From Flavobacteriales bacterium (lineage in GTDB: Bacteria > Bacteroidota > Bacteroidia > Flavobacteriales > UA16), in the NCBI GenBank assembly GCA_030831885.1, contig JAURKF010000195.1, positions 1-18,267 of the forward strand: a DNA stretch of 18,267 nt. The letters are read 5' to 3'. The notes below the pieces were generated by a model. That model did no database searches and had not been told where the DNA came from. It was given only the letters and a program-made list of their open reading frames with translations. Positions 7,275 to 15,230 of this stretch are shown in pieces (the first letter of the stretch is position 1; each line of letters starts with the position of its first letter). Position numbers and translations under genes: made by a program.

Positions 7275-8944
7275 TAAAACGTTTTTTTCAATCGCGTCTT
7301 CGTCGAGCGTTTGCTATCGCTGCGCTTGGGATGGCTTTACTATCCGCAACATTTTCGGATGAGTTCTTCGAAATATCGAAGAACATGGAAATTTTTACAG
7401 CGGTTTACAAGGAACTGAACATCTATTATGTTGATGGCACCAAGCCGGGGGCTCTTATGAAAACGGGTATCGATGCGATGCTCAAATCGCTCGACCCCTA
7501 CACCGTGTATTACCCCGAATCTAAAATCGAGGAGGCCATGTTCATGCAAACCGGGCAGTATGGTGGTATAGGAACTTTGGTGAACACTATTGATGGTAAA
7601 ATCACAATTACAGAACCATATGAAGGATATGCTGCTGTGAAATCGGGATTGCTTGCAGGCGATGTAGTACTGAAGATTGACGGTAAATCGGTGGAAGGCA
7701 AACGCCACGATGAAGTTTCGGACCAGCTTACGGGTCAGCCGGGTAGTGAAGTGGAGCTTACTATCCAACGCCCGGGCGAATCCCAACCACGCGCAATCAA
7801 GATAAAACGAGAAGAAATTAAAATAAAGGATGTTCCTTATTTCGCTTTGCTTTCCGATTCATCAACCGGGTACATTCAGCTTACAGGATTCACCCAATCA
7901 GCAGGATCGGAAGTGAAGAGTGCTTTTTTAGCGCTTAAAAAGCGCAATATGAATAAGCTCATTCTTGACTTGCGAGGAAATGGCGGAGGCTTGTTGCGAG
8001 AGGCTATTACGATTGTGAACTACTTCGTACCAAAGGGGACGGAGATAGTAAAAACGAAAGGAAAGATTGAGGAATGGAATAAGACCTATTCGGCCACGAG
8101 CGAACCGATAGATACTCAAATTCCTATCGTTGTGCTTGTGGATGGCATGTCGGCTTCAGCATCTGAAATTGTGAGTGGAAGTCTGCAGGATCTCGATCGT
8201 GCTGTTGTAGTCGGCGCAGAGTCGTACGGTAAAGGGTTAGTTCAACAGACTAAAGACCTGGCCTACAACACGAAGATGAAGTTGACAGTTGCTAAATACT
8301 ACACGCCCAGTGGGCGTTGTATTCAGCGACTGGATTATTCACATCGGGATGAAAGTACCGGCGAAGTCACAGCCAAGGCTGATTCGCTGATACGATACTT
8401 CAGAACAAAAGGCGGAAGGCCCGTAACCGACGGGCGCGGCATCAGCCCTGATGTTGAGGTGAAAGACGAGGATGCTGCGCACATCTTGAATTCACTCATT
8501 GAGAATTGGGTGATTTTTCATTGGGCTACCGAATACCATCGCACACACGCCTCCATCGACTCAGCCGATGTATTCCACTTGACAGATGCTGAATACGGCC
8601 AGTTTGTGGAATTTGCAAAGGGGAAGGATTTCCATTACGATACGCACAGTGAGAAATTGTTTGAACAACTGAAGAAAACTGCGAAAGATGAAAAGTACTA
8701 TGAGGGCTCCGAAAAACAGTTCGATGAACTCTTCGCCAAAATTGAACCGAAGCGCGAAAGCGATTTGCTCAAGTTCAAATCACAGATTAAAGAATTCCTC
8801 GAAAATGAAATAGTAGGGCGATACTATTATCAGGCAGGCCGCTCGAAGAACGCGCTTCCTGAGGATCCGTGTATTAAAAAATCGCTGGAAGTATTTGCTT
8901 CCCGATACAACCAACTGCTCGCACCGGTAGAATTAAAGAAATGA
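7271..8944 (+). CDS. S41 family C-terminal processing peptidase (CtpA/Tsp-like)
   Basis: A 557-residue envelope serine protease that degrades or trims proteins from the C-terminus. The N-terminus MIKRFFQSRLRRAFAIAALGMALLSATF is a signal peptide or membrane anchor. A short helical cap (about 35-85) contains SLDPYTVYY. A PDZ domain covers about 88-178, with GQYGGIG as the loop and SGLLAGDVVLKIDGKSV as its core. The S41 core includes GYIQLTGFT (200-208) and ILDLRGNGGGLL (231-242). The catalytic dyad is Ser296 in MSASASEI and Lys321 in SYGKGLVQ; the 25-residue spacing equals that of E. coli Tsp Ser430/Lys455. A long C-terminal helical extension (about 400-557), rich in Lys and Glu, follows, as in many Bacteroidota members. 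Coupled to rnpA by a 4-base overlap. Substrates are unknown. Confidence 0.93.
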   Translation: MIKRFFQSRLRRAFAIAALGMALLSATFSDEFFEISKNMEIFTAVYKELNIYYVDGTKPGALMKTGIDAMLKSLDPYTVYYPESKIEEAMFMQTGQYGGIGTLVNTIDGKITITEPYEGYAAVKSGLLAGDVVLKIDGKSVEGKRHDEVSDQLTGQPGSEVELTIQRPGESQPRAIKIKREEIKIKDVPYFALLSDSSTGYIQLTGFTQSAGSEVKSAFLALKKRNMNKLILDLRGNGGGLLREAITIVNYFVPKGTEIVKTKGKIEEWNKTYSATSEPIDTQIPIVVLVDGMSASASEIVSGSLQDLDRAVVVGAESYGKGLVQQTKDLAYNTKMKLTVAKYYTPSGRCIQRLDYSHRDESTGEVTAKADSLIRYFRTKGGRPVTDGRGISPDVEVKDEDAAHILNSLIENWVIFHWATEYHRTHASIDSADVFHLTDAEYGQFVEFAKGKDFHYDTHSEKLFEQLKKTAKDEKYYEGSEKQFDELFAKIEPKRESDLLKFKSQIKEFLENEIVGRYYYQAGRSKNALPEDPCIKKSLEVFASRYNQLLAPVELKK

Positions 8945-8993
8945 TCCATGTTCTGCCGTGCTGCTCAATATACAGCAGCAGCGGTCAGTTGTT

Positions 8994-10637
8994 ATGAGTG
9001 CATCCACCTGGAATAATCTGATACGTTACCTGCATTTTACAGGGCTGGCCATCATTATGGTTGCTTTGCCATTTAGCAATTTCATGATGTCGTTCGGTAT
9101 GTTCTGGCTTGCCGGTGTACTGGTGCTTCAGGCAGCAACTGATGTCGCCCGCAAGCAACCGCTGGTTAATCGCATTAGACAGTTTACTGGCAACACGTCG
9201 GCTGTAGCACTCACCGGATTGTTTCTGCTGCCGCTGCTCGGACTTCTCTGGACCACGCAGTTTGATTATGCGATGTGGGATTTACGCATGAAACTGCCAT
9301 TGCTTGTCTTACCCGTAATTATTTCATTCACCAACCCCATAACACAGGGAGAGTTTCGTGCGCTTGTCGGACTATTTATTCTCGCTGTGGTTGTTGCTGT
9401 AGTGTGGTGTCTGCAAGTGTATTGGTTGGGATCGCCCGAAATCGATCGCGATATTCGAAAGATTTCGGTCTTCATTTCACACGTTCGATTCTCATTGCTC
9501 ATTGCGCTCGCGCTCGGTTTATTGGTTCGCTTTGCTCATGGAACTGCGCAGGGAAGACTATTGATTCTACTCTGTGCTTTGCCTTGCCTTTATTTCATTT
9601 ACATCATAGGAAGTATTACCGGAGCTATTGGTATTGGTGCTTTGCTTTTCTGGTTGGGAATACGCTCTGTGATTCTGGCGAAAAACAATCGTTTGCGATG
9701 GCTTGCAGGAGGACTCACACTAAGCATTATTGCAGTTTGCTTATCGTATGTGTACTCCTCCTACCGCAACTACTTTTCTGTAGTACCATGCGATTGGGCG
9801 ATGCTTGAAAAATCAACGCAATTGGGCGAACCGTATGAGCATCATCCGGAATTTCCGTTGATAGAAGAGGGGCACTATGTAATGACCCATGTAGCGTGGG
9901 GTGAATTGTATGATGCATGGAATGAACGCAGCACCGTTCATCCGGATAGCCTCGATGGAAGAGGACATGTGCTGAAAGGTACGCTCATTCGCTATTTGGC
10001 TTCGAAAGGTCTGCATAAAGACTCCATCGGTGTTTCGTCTTTATCGGACGAGGATGTATTGGCAATTGAAGCAGGTGTTCCGACTGCTACCGATGGAGAA
10101 ATACATGGGCTGCAAAAAAGATTGCATCGAATCTTTTTTGAATGGTCGAATTATCGCGCAGGAGGTGACCCCGATGGCCACAGTGTCACTCAACGTCTCG
10201 AGTTTTGGAAAACAGCTTGGTGGATTATTCGCAACAATTGCTGGACAGGTGTTGGGACAGGCGATGTGAAAGTGGCATTTCGTGACGCTTACATAGAAAC
10301 AAATTCACCCTTGAGTGAGCAATACAGACTACGTGCGCACAATCAATATCTCACCATGTGGATTACCTATGGTGTATTCGGATTCTTTGCATTTGTGTTG
10401 ATTATCTGTTGGCCCTTGTTTTCGGGCCACATCCGCAATCCGCTGGTTGTAATGATTGTAGTGCTGTCTGCTCTTTCATGTATTACAGAAGACACGCTCG
10501 AATCGCAAGCGGGTGTGATGTTCGTTGCGTTTTTCTACACGCTATTTACTTCAAAACGCGCTGTATCACTTGCAGAACTTCGTCGGCCGAAATCGAAAGA
10601 GAAGCGCCCTCTTTCGGATGCTCAGGAGCGCAAATGA
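8994..10637 (+). CDS. O-antigen ligase/polymerase-like membrane protein (Wzy_C family)
   Basis: A 547-residue polytopic inner-membrane protein with ten or more hydrophobic segments. A long soluble periplasmic loop (about residues 258-405) lies between the penultimate helices and the conserved C-terminal block. QRLEFWKTAWWIIRNNCWTG followed by VGTGDV, then LRAHNQYLTMWITYGVFGFF, is the Wzy_C/O-antigen ligase signature, including the conserved His (His449 here) in RAHNQYL. Such proteins transfer or polymerise undecaprenyl-linked glycan, as WaaL or Wzy do. The ATG at 8994 is chosen; a GTG at 8958 would add 12 non-hydrophobic residues. It starts 49 bases after the S41 gene. The charged tail (ELRRPKSKEKRPLSDAQERK) is encoded by DNA that is also the 3' end of the opposite-strand heptosyltransferase-like gene, a 92-base antisense overlap. 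Ligase versus polymerase cannot be settled from sequence. Confidence 0.85.
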   Translation: MSASTWNNLIRYLHFTGLAIIMVALPFSNFMMSFGMFWLAGVLVLQAATDVARKQPLVNRIRQFTGNTSAVALTGLFLLPLLGLLWTTQFDYAMWDLRMKLPLLVLPVIISFTNPITQGEFRALVGLFILAVVVAVVWCLQVYWLGSPEIDRDIRKISVFISHVRFSLLIALALGLLVRFAHGTAQGRLLILLCALPCLYFIYIIGSITGAIGIGALLFWLGIRSVILAKNNRLRWLAGGLTLSIIAVCLSYVYSSYRNYFSVVPCDWAMLEKSTQLGEPYEHHPEFPLIEEGHYVMTHVAWGELYDAWNERSTVHPDSLDGRGHVLKGTLIRYLASKGLHKDSIGVSSLSDEDVLAIEAGVPTATDGEIHGLQKRLHRIFFEWSNYRAGGDPDGHSVTQRLEFWKTAWWIIRNNCWTGVGTGDVKVAFRDAYIETNSPLSEQYRLRAHNQYLTMWITYGVFGFFAFVLIICWPLFSGHIRNPLVVMIVVLSALSCITEDTLESQAGVMFVAFFYTLFTSKRAVSLAELRRPKSKEKRPLSDAQERK

Positions 10638-11544
10638 AATGTGCGTTTGTTCCAACAGGACTCCAACGACCGGGATGAATGGGTCGCTTAGGCGAGTACA
10701 AGCCTATTACTCCTTTTCCAAGTGCAGCTGCGATATGCAATGGACCGGTGCTGGCAGCTACAAGCAAATCGCAGTGATTGATAAATGCAATGAGCCCCGC
10801 CAAATCGAATTTTCCGGTCACGTCATACACGTGCTCACCATTTATTCCACCATGCTCTTTTATTCGTTCGCCTTCTTCGGTAGTGCCTGAAATAAAGATT
10901 GCATACTTGTCGGGCGACAACAAGGTAGTCAACGCACGAAAGCGATCCATAGGCCACTCAACGGCGCTGCCTTTAGACAGCGGATGCAGAATAATGATGC
11001 GCCTACCGTTTACGACTGAAAGTATGGATTGAATTTCGGTGGATTCTGTATTTCCTGCATCTAATCCGTAGTATGTAGGCACTTCGCGCAACTCAATGAA
11101 GTCAGGTATTCCCAGTGGTTTTAGAAGCTTAAAATTGAGTTGCGATTCGTGCAGATTGGAATTCTTTCGGGTGAAAAAAACGAGCTTGTTGCTTTTGGTA
11201 AGTGCATGCAATCGGTGACCGCTGGCAATGCGCATTCCGATACCTGCATGCTTGGCAAGCCATGAAATTTCCTTGCGCGGAAATACATGTATGATGCAAT
11301 CGGCGGCGTATGAACGAATGACATCCAGTTGTTCGCCCGGACTTTCTCCATCAATTTCATCCCAGTCGATGAACTCATCAATATGCTCGCATGCTTCGGC
11401 AATTGCACGTGTGTAGGTGCGACCTAAGAACATGACCGTGCATTGGGGAAGATGTTTTTTAATCCAACCACACATGGGAAGCGTGAGTATTACATCGCCA
11501 ATGCTGTCGGCACGTGAAATAATGATGCGTGAAGGTGTGTTCAT
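10546..11544 (-). CDS. Family 9 glycosyltransferase (heptosyltransferase-like)
   Basis: A 332-residue GT-B enzyme of family GT9, likely transferring heptose or a related sugar to LPS core at the cytoplasmic face of the inner membrane. RADSIGDVILTLP (11-23) is the family opening and includes the acidic residue equivalent to WaaC Asp13. ILHPLSKGSAVEWP (185-198) is the start of the C-terminal nucleotide-binding domain. ASTGPLHIAAALGKGVIGLYSP (263-285 region) is the GT9 C-terminal motif that grips the ADP-sugar. The ATG at 11544 overlaps the upstream gene's stop (ATGA), so the longer open frame to 11628 is ignored. The last ~30 residues (303-332) are encoded antisense to the end of the O-antigen ligase gene, yet they look like a normal GT9 tail (ASLSISADEVLQVIQRVLK). 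Exact sugar not determined. Confidence 0.9.
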   Translation of the reverse strand: MNTPSRIIISRADSIGDVILTLPMCGWIKKHLPQCTVMFLGRTYTRAIAEACEHIDEFIDWDEIDGESPGEQLDVIRSYAADCIIHVFPRKEISWLAKHAGIGMRIASGHRLHALTKSNKLVFFTRKNSNLHESQLNFKLLKPLGIPDFIELREVPTYYGLDAGNTESTEIQSILSVVNGRRIIILHPLSKGSAVEWPMDRFRALTTLLSPDKYAIFISGTTEEGERIKEHGGINGEHVYDVTGKFDLAGLIAFINHCDLLVAASTGPLHIAAALGKGVIGLYSPKRPIHPGRWSPVGTNAHFICAPEHPKEGASLSISADEVLQVIQRVLK

Positions 11545-12293
11545 GCGTGATGGTGCAGGTTTTGGAGTTTGATGTATTTGCGCCAGGTTGCATAGGCTGA
11601 CATGCGAGAGATGGTCCAACCGGTCCAACCATCGAGAAAGCCTAGTTTCAGAATAAAACTCTTTACAAATTGTGCGACTACCTTGGTGTAAATCATCAAC
11701 GGTGAGATTTTTTTTCCTTGCGCAAATAATTCACGCGCAGCAATGTCGCCAAAGTACTCGATTTGCTTGTAATGGTCTTCAAGAGTGTAATAGGAGTAAT
11801 GAAGAATATCTCCATTGAGATGCATGGGAAGTGAGTTGTCCAGTAAATCGAGGCGATCATGAGGGTTTACTCCTGTCCAGGATCCGGCCCCGTTGCGAAT
11901 AAGTCGAACTTTTGTATCAGGGTACCATCCGCAGTGTCGCACCCAATGGCCGCAGTAGTTGGTAAGTCTGTTCATGGAATATCCTTTCGCATGGCCGCTT
12001 TCCTTTGTGTTGGAAATCGATTTGCGCAATGTTTCATCGAGTGCTTCGTCGGCATCGAGCGAAAGAATCCATTCGTGATGTGCGCATGAAAGAGCGAAAT
12101 TTTTTTGTTGAATGTGCCCTTCAAAGCGATGTTCGATGAAGCGAGCTCCTGCTGCTTCTGCTATGTTACGAGTGCCGTCGGTCGAGAAGGAGTCGACCAC
12201 TATAATCTCATCTGCCACATCACGCAGCGAGTCAAGGCAGCGCTGCAAGTTGCGCTCTTCGTTGAGGGTAATGATGACGGCAGAAAGTTTCAC
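11541..12293 (-). CDS. Family 2 glycosyltransferase, WaaE/KdtX-like (LPS core)
   Basis: A 250-residue glycosyltransferase of the beta-1,4-glucosyltransferase-like GT2 subgroup that includes WaaE/KdtX, which modifies the LPS inner core. LSAVIITLNEERNLQRCLDS (3-22) is the nucleotide-binding start. IIVVDSFSTDGT (30-41) supplies the first Asp cluster, and EWILSLDADEALD (74-86) is the DxD metal site. The histidine/tryptophan-rich block from NYCGHWVRHCGWYPDTKVRL (112-131) is characteristic of this subgroup. The hydrophobic C-terminal part around VAQFVKSFILKLGFLDG suggests membrane association. It starts at GTG (12293), 30 bases after uppP, and overlaps the family 9 gene by 4 bases, so the two core transferases are probably translated together. 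Family call is strong; the sugar is inferred only by analogy. Confidence 0.9.
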   Translation of the reverse strand: MKLSAVIITLNEERNLQRCLDSLRDVADEIIVVDSFSTDGTRNIAEAAGARFIEHRFEGHIQQKNFALSCAHHEWILSLDADEALDETLRKSISNTKESGHAKGYSMNRLTNYCGHWVRHCGWYPDTKVRLIRNGAGSWTGVNPHDRLDLLDNSLPMHLNGDILHYSYYTLEDHYKQIEYFGDIAARELFAQGKKISPLMIYTKVVAQFVKSFILKLGFLDGWTGWTISRMSAYATWRKYIKLQNLHHHA

Positions 12294-12323
12294 GAGCGAA
12301 AGGTAATGCTCACGGCCGATTGC

Positions 12324-13112
12324 TTATAGAATCTGAAGATTTACTCCAAGCGCCAACAAGATTAGCAATACGCCTCCAAGGATGATACGATACCACCCAA
12401 ATACCCTAAATCCGTGTTTAGTTAGAAACTGCACGAAAAAACGAATTGCCAGCATTGCAACAATGAAAGCAACAGCATTTCCAATCAGCAGCAATAGGAT
12501 GTTGTCGCCGTGAAATACCTCAGGGAACTCTTTGAACCCTTTATAAAGTTTCAATGCGGACGCACCGAACATAGTAGGAACCGCCAGAAAAAATGAAAAC
12601 TCCGCAGCTTGCTTTCTTGTAAGTCCCTGCGTCATTCCGCCAATAATTGTAGCTGCCGAGCGCGATACACCGGGAATCATACTCACACACTGAGCAAAGC
12701 CTATGACAAAGGCTTTAGGGAATGTGAGTAGGACTTCTTTTTTTGGGTTGAGAATTTTATCGATGAATACGAGTACAACACCCCCGAGCAATAGACTGAT
12801 GGCAACTGTTTGAGGGCTTTCGAGTAGGGAGTCAATTAGGTCATTTAGTAGGATTCCGAGAATAGCGGAAGGCAAAAACGCCGCGAACAACTTGAAATAA
12901 AAGTCGATATTTTGAAAAAAACGTTTCCAGTAAAGGACAACCACGCTCAGAATAGCACCAAACTGAATATTTACAATAAATGCTTTTACGAACGGGTCAT
13001 CACCAACACCCAATAGGTGCTGCGTAATAATCATGTGTCCTGTGCTGCTCACCGGAAGGAATTCCGTAATTCCTTCGATGATGGCAATAATGATGGCTTG
13101 AATAATAGACAC
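12324..13112 (-). CDS. uppP: Undecaprenyl-diphosphatase (bacitracin resistance protein BacA/UppP)
   Basis: Integral membrane enzyme that dephosphorylates undecaprenyl pyrophosphate to recycle the lipid carrier for peptidoglycan and O-antigen. At 262 residues with about eight hydrophobic segments it is typical. [14 protein letters not shown] (13-26) is the first signature with the active-site Glu/Ser/His residues. [12 protein letters not shown] (145-156) is the second, PGxSRS motif with the phosphate-binding Arg151. [19 protein letters not shown] (163-181) is the following conserved block. The ATG at 13112 lies 9 bases downstream of the DUF3098 gene, so the two are probably cotranscribed, and the LPS core transferases follow. 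This placement fits a role in supplying carrier lipid for surface glycans. Confident. Confidence 0.96.
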   Translation of the reverse strand: MSIIQAIIIAIIEGITEFLPVSSTGHMIITQHLLGVGDDPFVKAFIVNIQFGAILSVVVLYWKRFFQNIDFYFKLFAAFLPSAILGILLNDLIDSLLESPQTVAISLLLGGVVLVFIDKILNPKKEVLLTFPKAFVIGFAQCVSMIPGVSRSAATIIGGMTQGLTRKQAAEFSFFLAVPTMFGASALKLYKGFKEFPEVFHGDNILLLLIGNAVAFIVAMLAIRFFVQFLTKHGFRVFGWYRIILGGVLLILLALGVNLQIL

Positions 13113-13121
13113 GCGCAGAAA

Positions 13122-13418
13122 TTATGCTTCGGTCTTTTTCTTGGGTTTGTACATGATGGCGTACCCAATTAAGGCATAGCCCACAAGTACAACTATTGGG
13201 GCAAGTGTGATGCGCTGGAAGGAAAAGATAGATGGATCGAATACGTTCGGATCGGCACTTCCACCGCCCATCATGAGCATATATCCCAGCAGAATTGTAC
13301 CAACACCTATGAGCAGTAGCTGATAGTTTTTCTTTTCAAAAGGAAATTTCAGTTTACCTGAGTTAGCGTTTGATTTTGAAGCGCTGCTTTTGAATGACCC
13401 TATTGGAATTTTCGCCAT
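13122..13418 (-). CDS. DUF3098 small membrane protein
   Basis: A 98-residue protein of the Bacteroidota family DUF3098. A polar, Ser/Lys/Asn-rich N-terminus (about 1-28, ending KFPFEKKNYQ) precedes two hydrophobic segments: LLLIGVGTILLGYMLMMGGG and ITLAPIVVLVGYALIGYAIM. The intervening loop SADPNVFDPSIFSF is well conserved in family members I recall, and a KPKKK tail follows. Function is unknown. In many Bacteroidota it sits between ftsX and uppP, which suggests a link to cell envelope or division; here ftsX is absent and a tRNA-Leu with its terminator lies upstream. The ATG at 13418 is chosen because an upstream extension would run backwards through the terminator and the tRNA. Start to uppP spacing implies one operon. 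Confidence 0.87.
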   Translation of the reverse strand: MAKIPIGSFKSSASKSNANSGKLKFPFEKKNYQLLLIGVGTILLGYMLMMGGGSADPNVFDPSIFSFQRITLAPIVVLVGYALIGYAIMYKPKKKTEA

Positions 13419-13464
13419 GACGATTTTTTCTAATTGCGGCAGCAAATTACTGCATAGCTCGTTT

Positions 13465-13494
13465 AAAACAAAAACCACCGGAATTCCGGTGGTT
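13465..13494 (-). terminator. Rho-independent terminator of tRNA-Leu
   Basis: A perfect 22-base palindrome (AACCACCGGAATTCCGGTGG plus TT, 13473-13494) forms a 9-base-pair GC-rich stem. On the - strand it is followed by TTTTTGTTTT. It lies 56 bases downstream of the tRNA 3' end and upstream of the DUF3098 start, so it separates the two transcripts. Confidence 0.85.
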
Positions 13495-13550
13495 GATGTG
13501 TAAACGGTTTTTTGGTTAATGATCTGCCTTTGCGGCATTTTCTTTTTTTG

Positions 13551-13632
13551 TACCCAGGGTGGGAATCGAACCCACACGCCCGAAGACACACGATTTTGAG
13601 TCGTGCGCGTCTACCAGTTCCGCCACCTAGGC
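13551..13632 (-). tRNA. tRNA-Leu (anticodon CAA)
   Basis: An 82-base class II tRNA on the - strand. The acceptor strand GCCTAGG pairs with CCTGGGT (two G-U pairs) and the discriminator is A. The D-arm contains GGAACTGGTAGACGC. The anticodon stem CACGA/TCGTG encloses the loop CTCAAAA, giving anticodon CAA (13598-13596), which decodes UUG. The variable arm is a long hairpin with a TTCG loop, as expected for leucine. The T-arm is GTGGG TTCGATT CCCAC. The 3' CCA is not encoded and must be added by CCA transferase. It is flanked by a promoter-like site upstream and a strong terminator downstream, so it looks like a single-tRNA transcript. I found no copy of its 3' end elsewhere in the window and no integrase, so no sign of use as an attachment site. 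Confidence 0.96.
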
Positions 13633-13638
13633 ATAGCA

Positions 13639-13656
13639 CCCAATTCGATTATTGGG
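13639..13656 (-). repeat. Short inverted repeat in the tRNA-Leu leader / after the 511-residue protein gene
   Basis: CCCAAT and ATTGGG form a 6-base-pair stem with a 6-base loop. On the - strand it lies between the stop of the exported-protein gene and the tRNA 5' end. It could be a leader hairpin of the pre-tRNA or a weak terminator; there is no T-run, which argues against the latter. Confidence 0.4.
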
Positions 13657-13660
13657 GGTG

Positions 13661-13694
13661 CGAATATAATACGTATGAGCTGAAAACACATCAA
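13661..13694 (-). promoter_or_regulatory. Possible Bacteroidota-type promoter for tRNA-Leu
   Basis: On the - strand, TTG (13694-13692), 23 bases, then TATATTCG (13668-13661). This is one mismatch from the TAnnTTTG -7 element and would start transcription about 25 bases before the tRNA 5' end. The TTG lies inside the last codons of the preceding gene. Pattern match by eye. Confidence 0.4.
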
Positions 13695-15226
13695 CGGATT
13701 CTGCAAAACTTATAGGTGCGTTTGTCCTCGAATCCCAGCAGATCAATAGCCCAAGCGGCAGAAGCGGCTCCGGCATTCGCAGTGGGCTGCATTAATGGAT
13801 TGAATAGCAGCCGCTCACTGCTGTTATGAACGATTGTGTGCCTTTTCATCACGCCACCATAATCTAGCTCCACCCTGGTGGTTACACTGTTCTTCGATCC
13901 GTTCCATTGGTGGGTATCCTTCCGTTTCTTAGAATTCTCTTCTAAATTGTTTGCTTCATCGTCATTGAATGTAATGGCAATAAGCTCATTATTTGCCGCA
14001 AACGCATAAGAGAAATTCGGGTCGTTTGTATTCGAGGTGAACTGTTTCTTGGGGATGCGAATCGTATGTATATGACGTGCGCTGCTATCCATCATGCATA
14101 CCATGATGTCGTCGAAATTGTAACGGTACTCCACAACTTGCTGCCCGGTAATGGCATCAGTAGAGATATAACGGCTGGTATAATATTGCTCTCCTGCTAG
14201 CACAATTACACCGGTTGGTGAAATGTACAAATGGTCAAGATAAAAATACTCGGGCGCTTCTTTTTCCTTGCCGGTCATTGCCTTTAAGAAGTCACCGGAA
14301 AATGGGGTGTATGTAGCAGTGCGAATAGGACCTCCGAAGGGATGGATTGCGAAGAGCAATGTACCCGCTGCCTTGTTTTGGAAATTATCAGAATAATATC
14401 CGGCAATCACCAGGCTTTGGTGCACGTCTAGCACGAAGTCCACGGAAATGACTTGCTTGTCTTTGAGGCTGATGTCATATTGCTTGAGTTTATTAAGCTT
14501 GGAATTGTAGTAAAACACTACGTACTGACCTCCTTGTGGCCGCTGCCAGTCGGTTGAGGTTTTCAGAGGCTTGCGTCCGCTCATCATGTACACTCCTCCA
14601 TCATCATCTGCCAAAAAATGATGAACCTGCAAAATATCGTTGTTCGCAGGTAGCCGAAGATTCTTTTCCCAGAATAATGTCCAGTTATTGCGGAAGCATT
14701 TGAAATGAATACCATCCGATTGCTTGCGCTCTGAATCACTGTCGAAGAAAAGTAGGATGTGTGTGCCGCTAGGCGAAATCTTGCACTGAAGTCCGCTGCT
14801 TCGCGGTTCTCCCGGCTCGTTGCGCTTGTGCACTAGTTGTTCAGCACCAATTGATTTCCCTTCAGCATCAAAAAGGGAGGCCATTACTTCTGTGCAGTCC
14901 TCCAATCGGTTCCACCGCGTGGAAATGACATGCAGGGTATCGTTTAGAATAAAGAAATAGGCCGGTTGTGATCTCTCATCTGTTGGGTTGATGTCCGAAA
15001 AGCCTAATTGACGCAATGTGTTCCAGTTGTATCTGACGTGGCGTAAGGAATGATTGTCACGTTCTTCCACTACATGCAGCACGGTGTCGGCTTGTGCAAT
15101 TGCCTGCACTCGCTCGATTGCTCGTTCGTTGCGCATTGGTTCGCTCCAAGTAACTTGCTGCGCAAAAGCAAACGCAGGCGCTAGGAAACACAGGCAAGCC
15201 AAGAGCCTGCGTGATCCAAGGTGCAT
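13691..15226 (-). CDS. Exported protein of unknown function
   Basis: A 511-residue protein I do not recognise. From the ATG at 15226, MHLGSRRLLACLCFLAPAFAFAQ is a clear signal peptide ending AFAQ, so the protein is exported. An open frame to 15274 would add a non-signal extension into rseP and is rejected. The mature part is a run of short beta-rich units with alternating hydrophobic/aromatic residues and polar turns (for example GGVYMMSGRKPLK, SVDFVLDVHQSLVIAGYYSD, LDHLYISPTGVIVLAGEQYY). This suggests a beta-propeller or repeated beta-sheet fold, without a motif that proves it. There is no lipobox, no T9SS type A or B C-terminal domain and no metal site that I can see. It starts 4 bases after rseP and is likely cotranscribed with it. 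The C-terminus (DLLGFEDKRTYKFCRIR) resembles neither a sorting signal nor a membrane anchor. Likely periplasmic or outer-membrane associated. Confidence 0.8.
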   Translation of the reverse strand: MHLGSRRLLACLCFLAPAFAFAQQVTWSEPMRNERAIERVQAIAQADTVLHVVEERDNHSLRHVRYNWNTLRQLGFSDINPTDERSQPAYFFILNDTLHVISTRWNRLEDCTEVMASLFDAEGKSIGAEQLVHKRNEPGEPRSSGLQCKISPSGTHILLFFDSDSERKQSDGIHFKCFRNNWTLFWEKNLRLPANNDILQVHHFLADDDGGVYMMSGRKPLKTSTDWQRPQGGQYVVFYYNSKLNKLKQYDISLKDKQVISVDFVLDVHQSLVIAGYYSDNFQNKAAGTLLFAIHPFGGPIRTATYTPFSGDFLKAMTGKEKEAPEYFYLDHLYISPTGVIVLAGEQYYTSRYISTDAITGQQVVEYRYNFDDIMVCMMDSSARHIHTIRIPKKQFTSNTNDPNFSYAFAANNELIAITFNDDEANNLEENSKKRKDTHQWNGSKNSVTTRVELDYGGVMKRHTIVHNSSERLLFNPLMQPTANAGAASAAWAIDLLGFEDKRTYKFCRIR

Positions 15227-15230
15227 GAGG

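Noticed and set aside
9275..9808. 177-residue open frame on the + strand within the O-antigen ligase gene
   Set aside because: A shifted frame of a clear membrane protein. The Cys-, Arg- and Ser-rich composition is what hydrophobic-codon DNA gives in another frame.
10525..10890. + strand open frames (10358-10678 and 10525-10890) bridging the ligase end and the family 9 gene
   Set aside because: They overlap two confidently assigned genes and show no family features, so they were not taken as a separate small gene at the convergent junction.
13419..13589. N-terminal extension of the DUF3098 gene to 13589
   Set aside because: It would translate through the tRNA-Leu gene and its terminator. 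The family start matches the ATG at 13418.
13551..13632. tRNA-Leu as an attachment site for an integrated element
   Set aside because: No integrase, no direct repeat of the tRNA 3' end and no composition shift were seen nearby.
13512..13715. 67-residue + strand open frame across the tRNA
   Set aside because: It is the familiar spurious frame produced by reading a tRNA gene on the opposite strand (PGWESNPHARR-type sequence).
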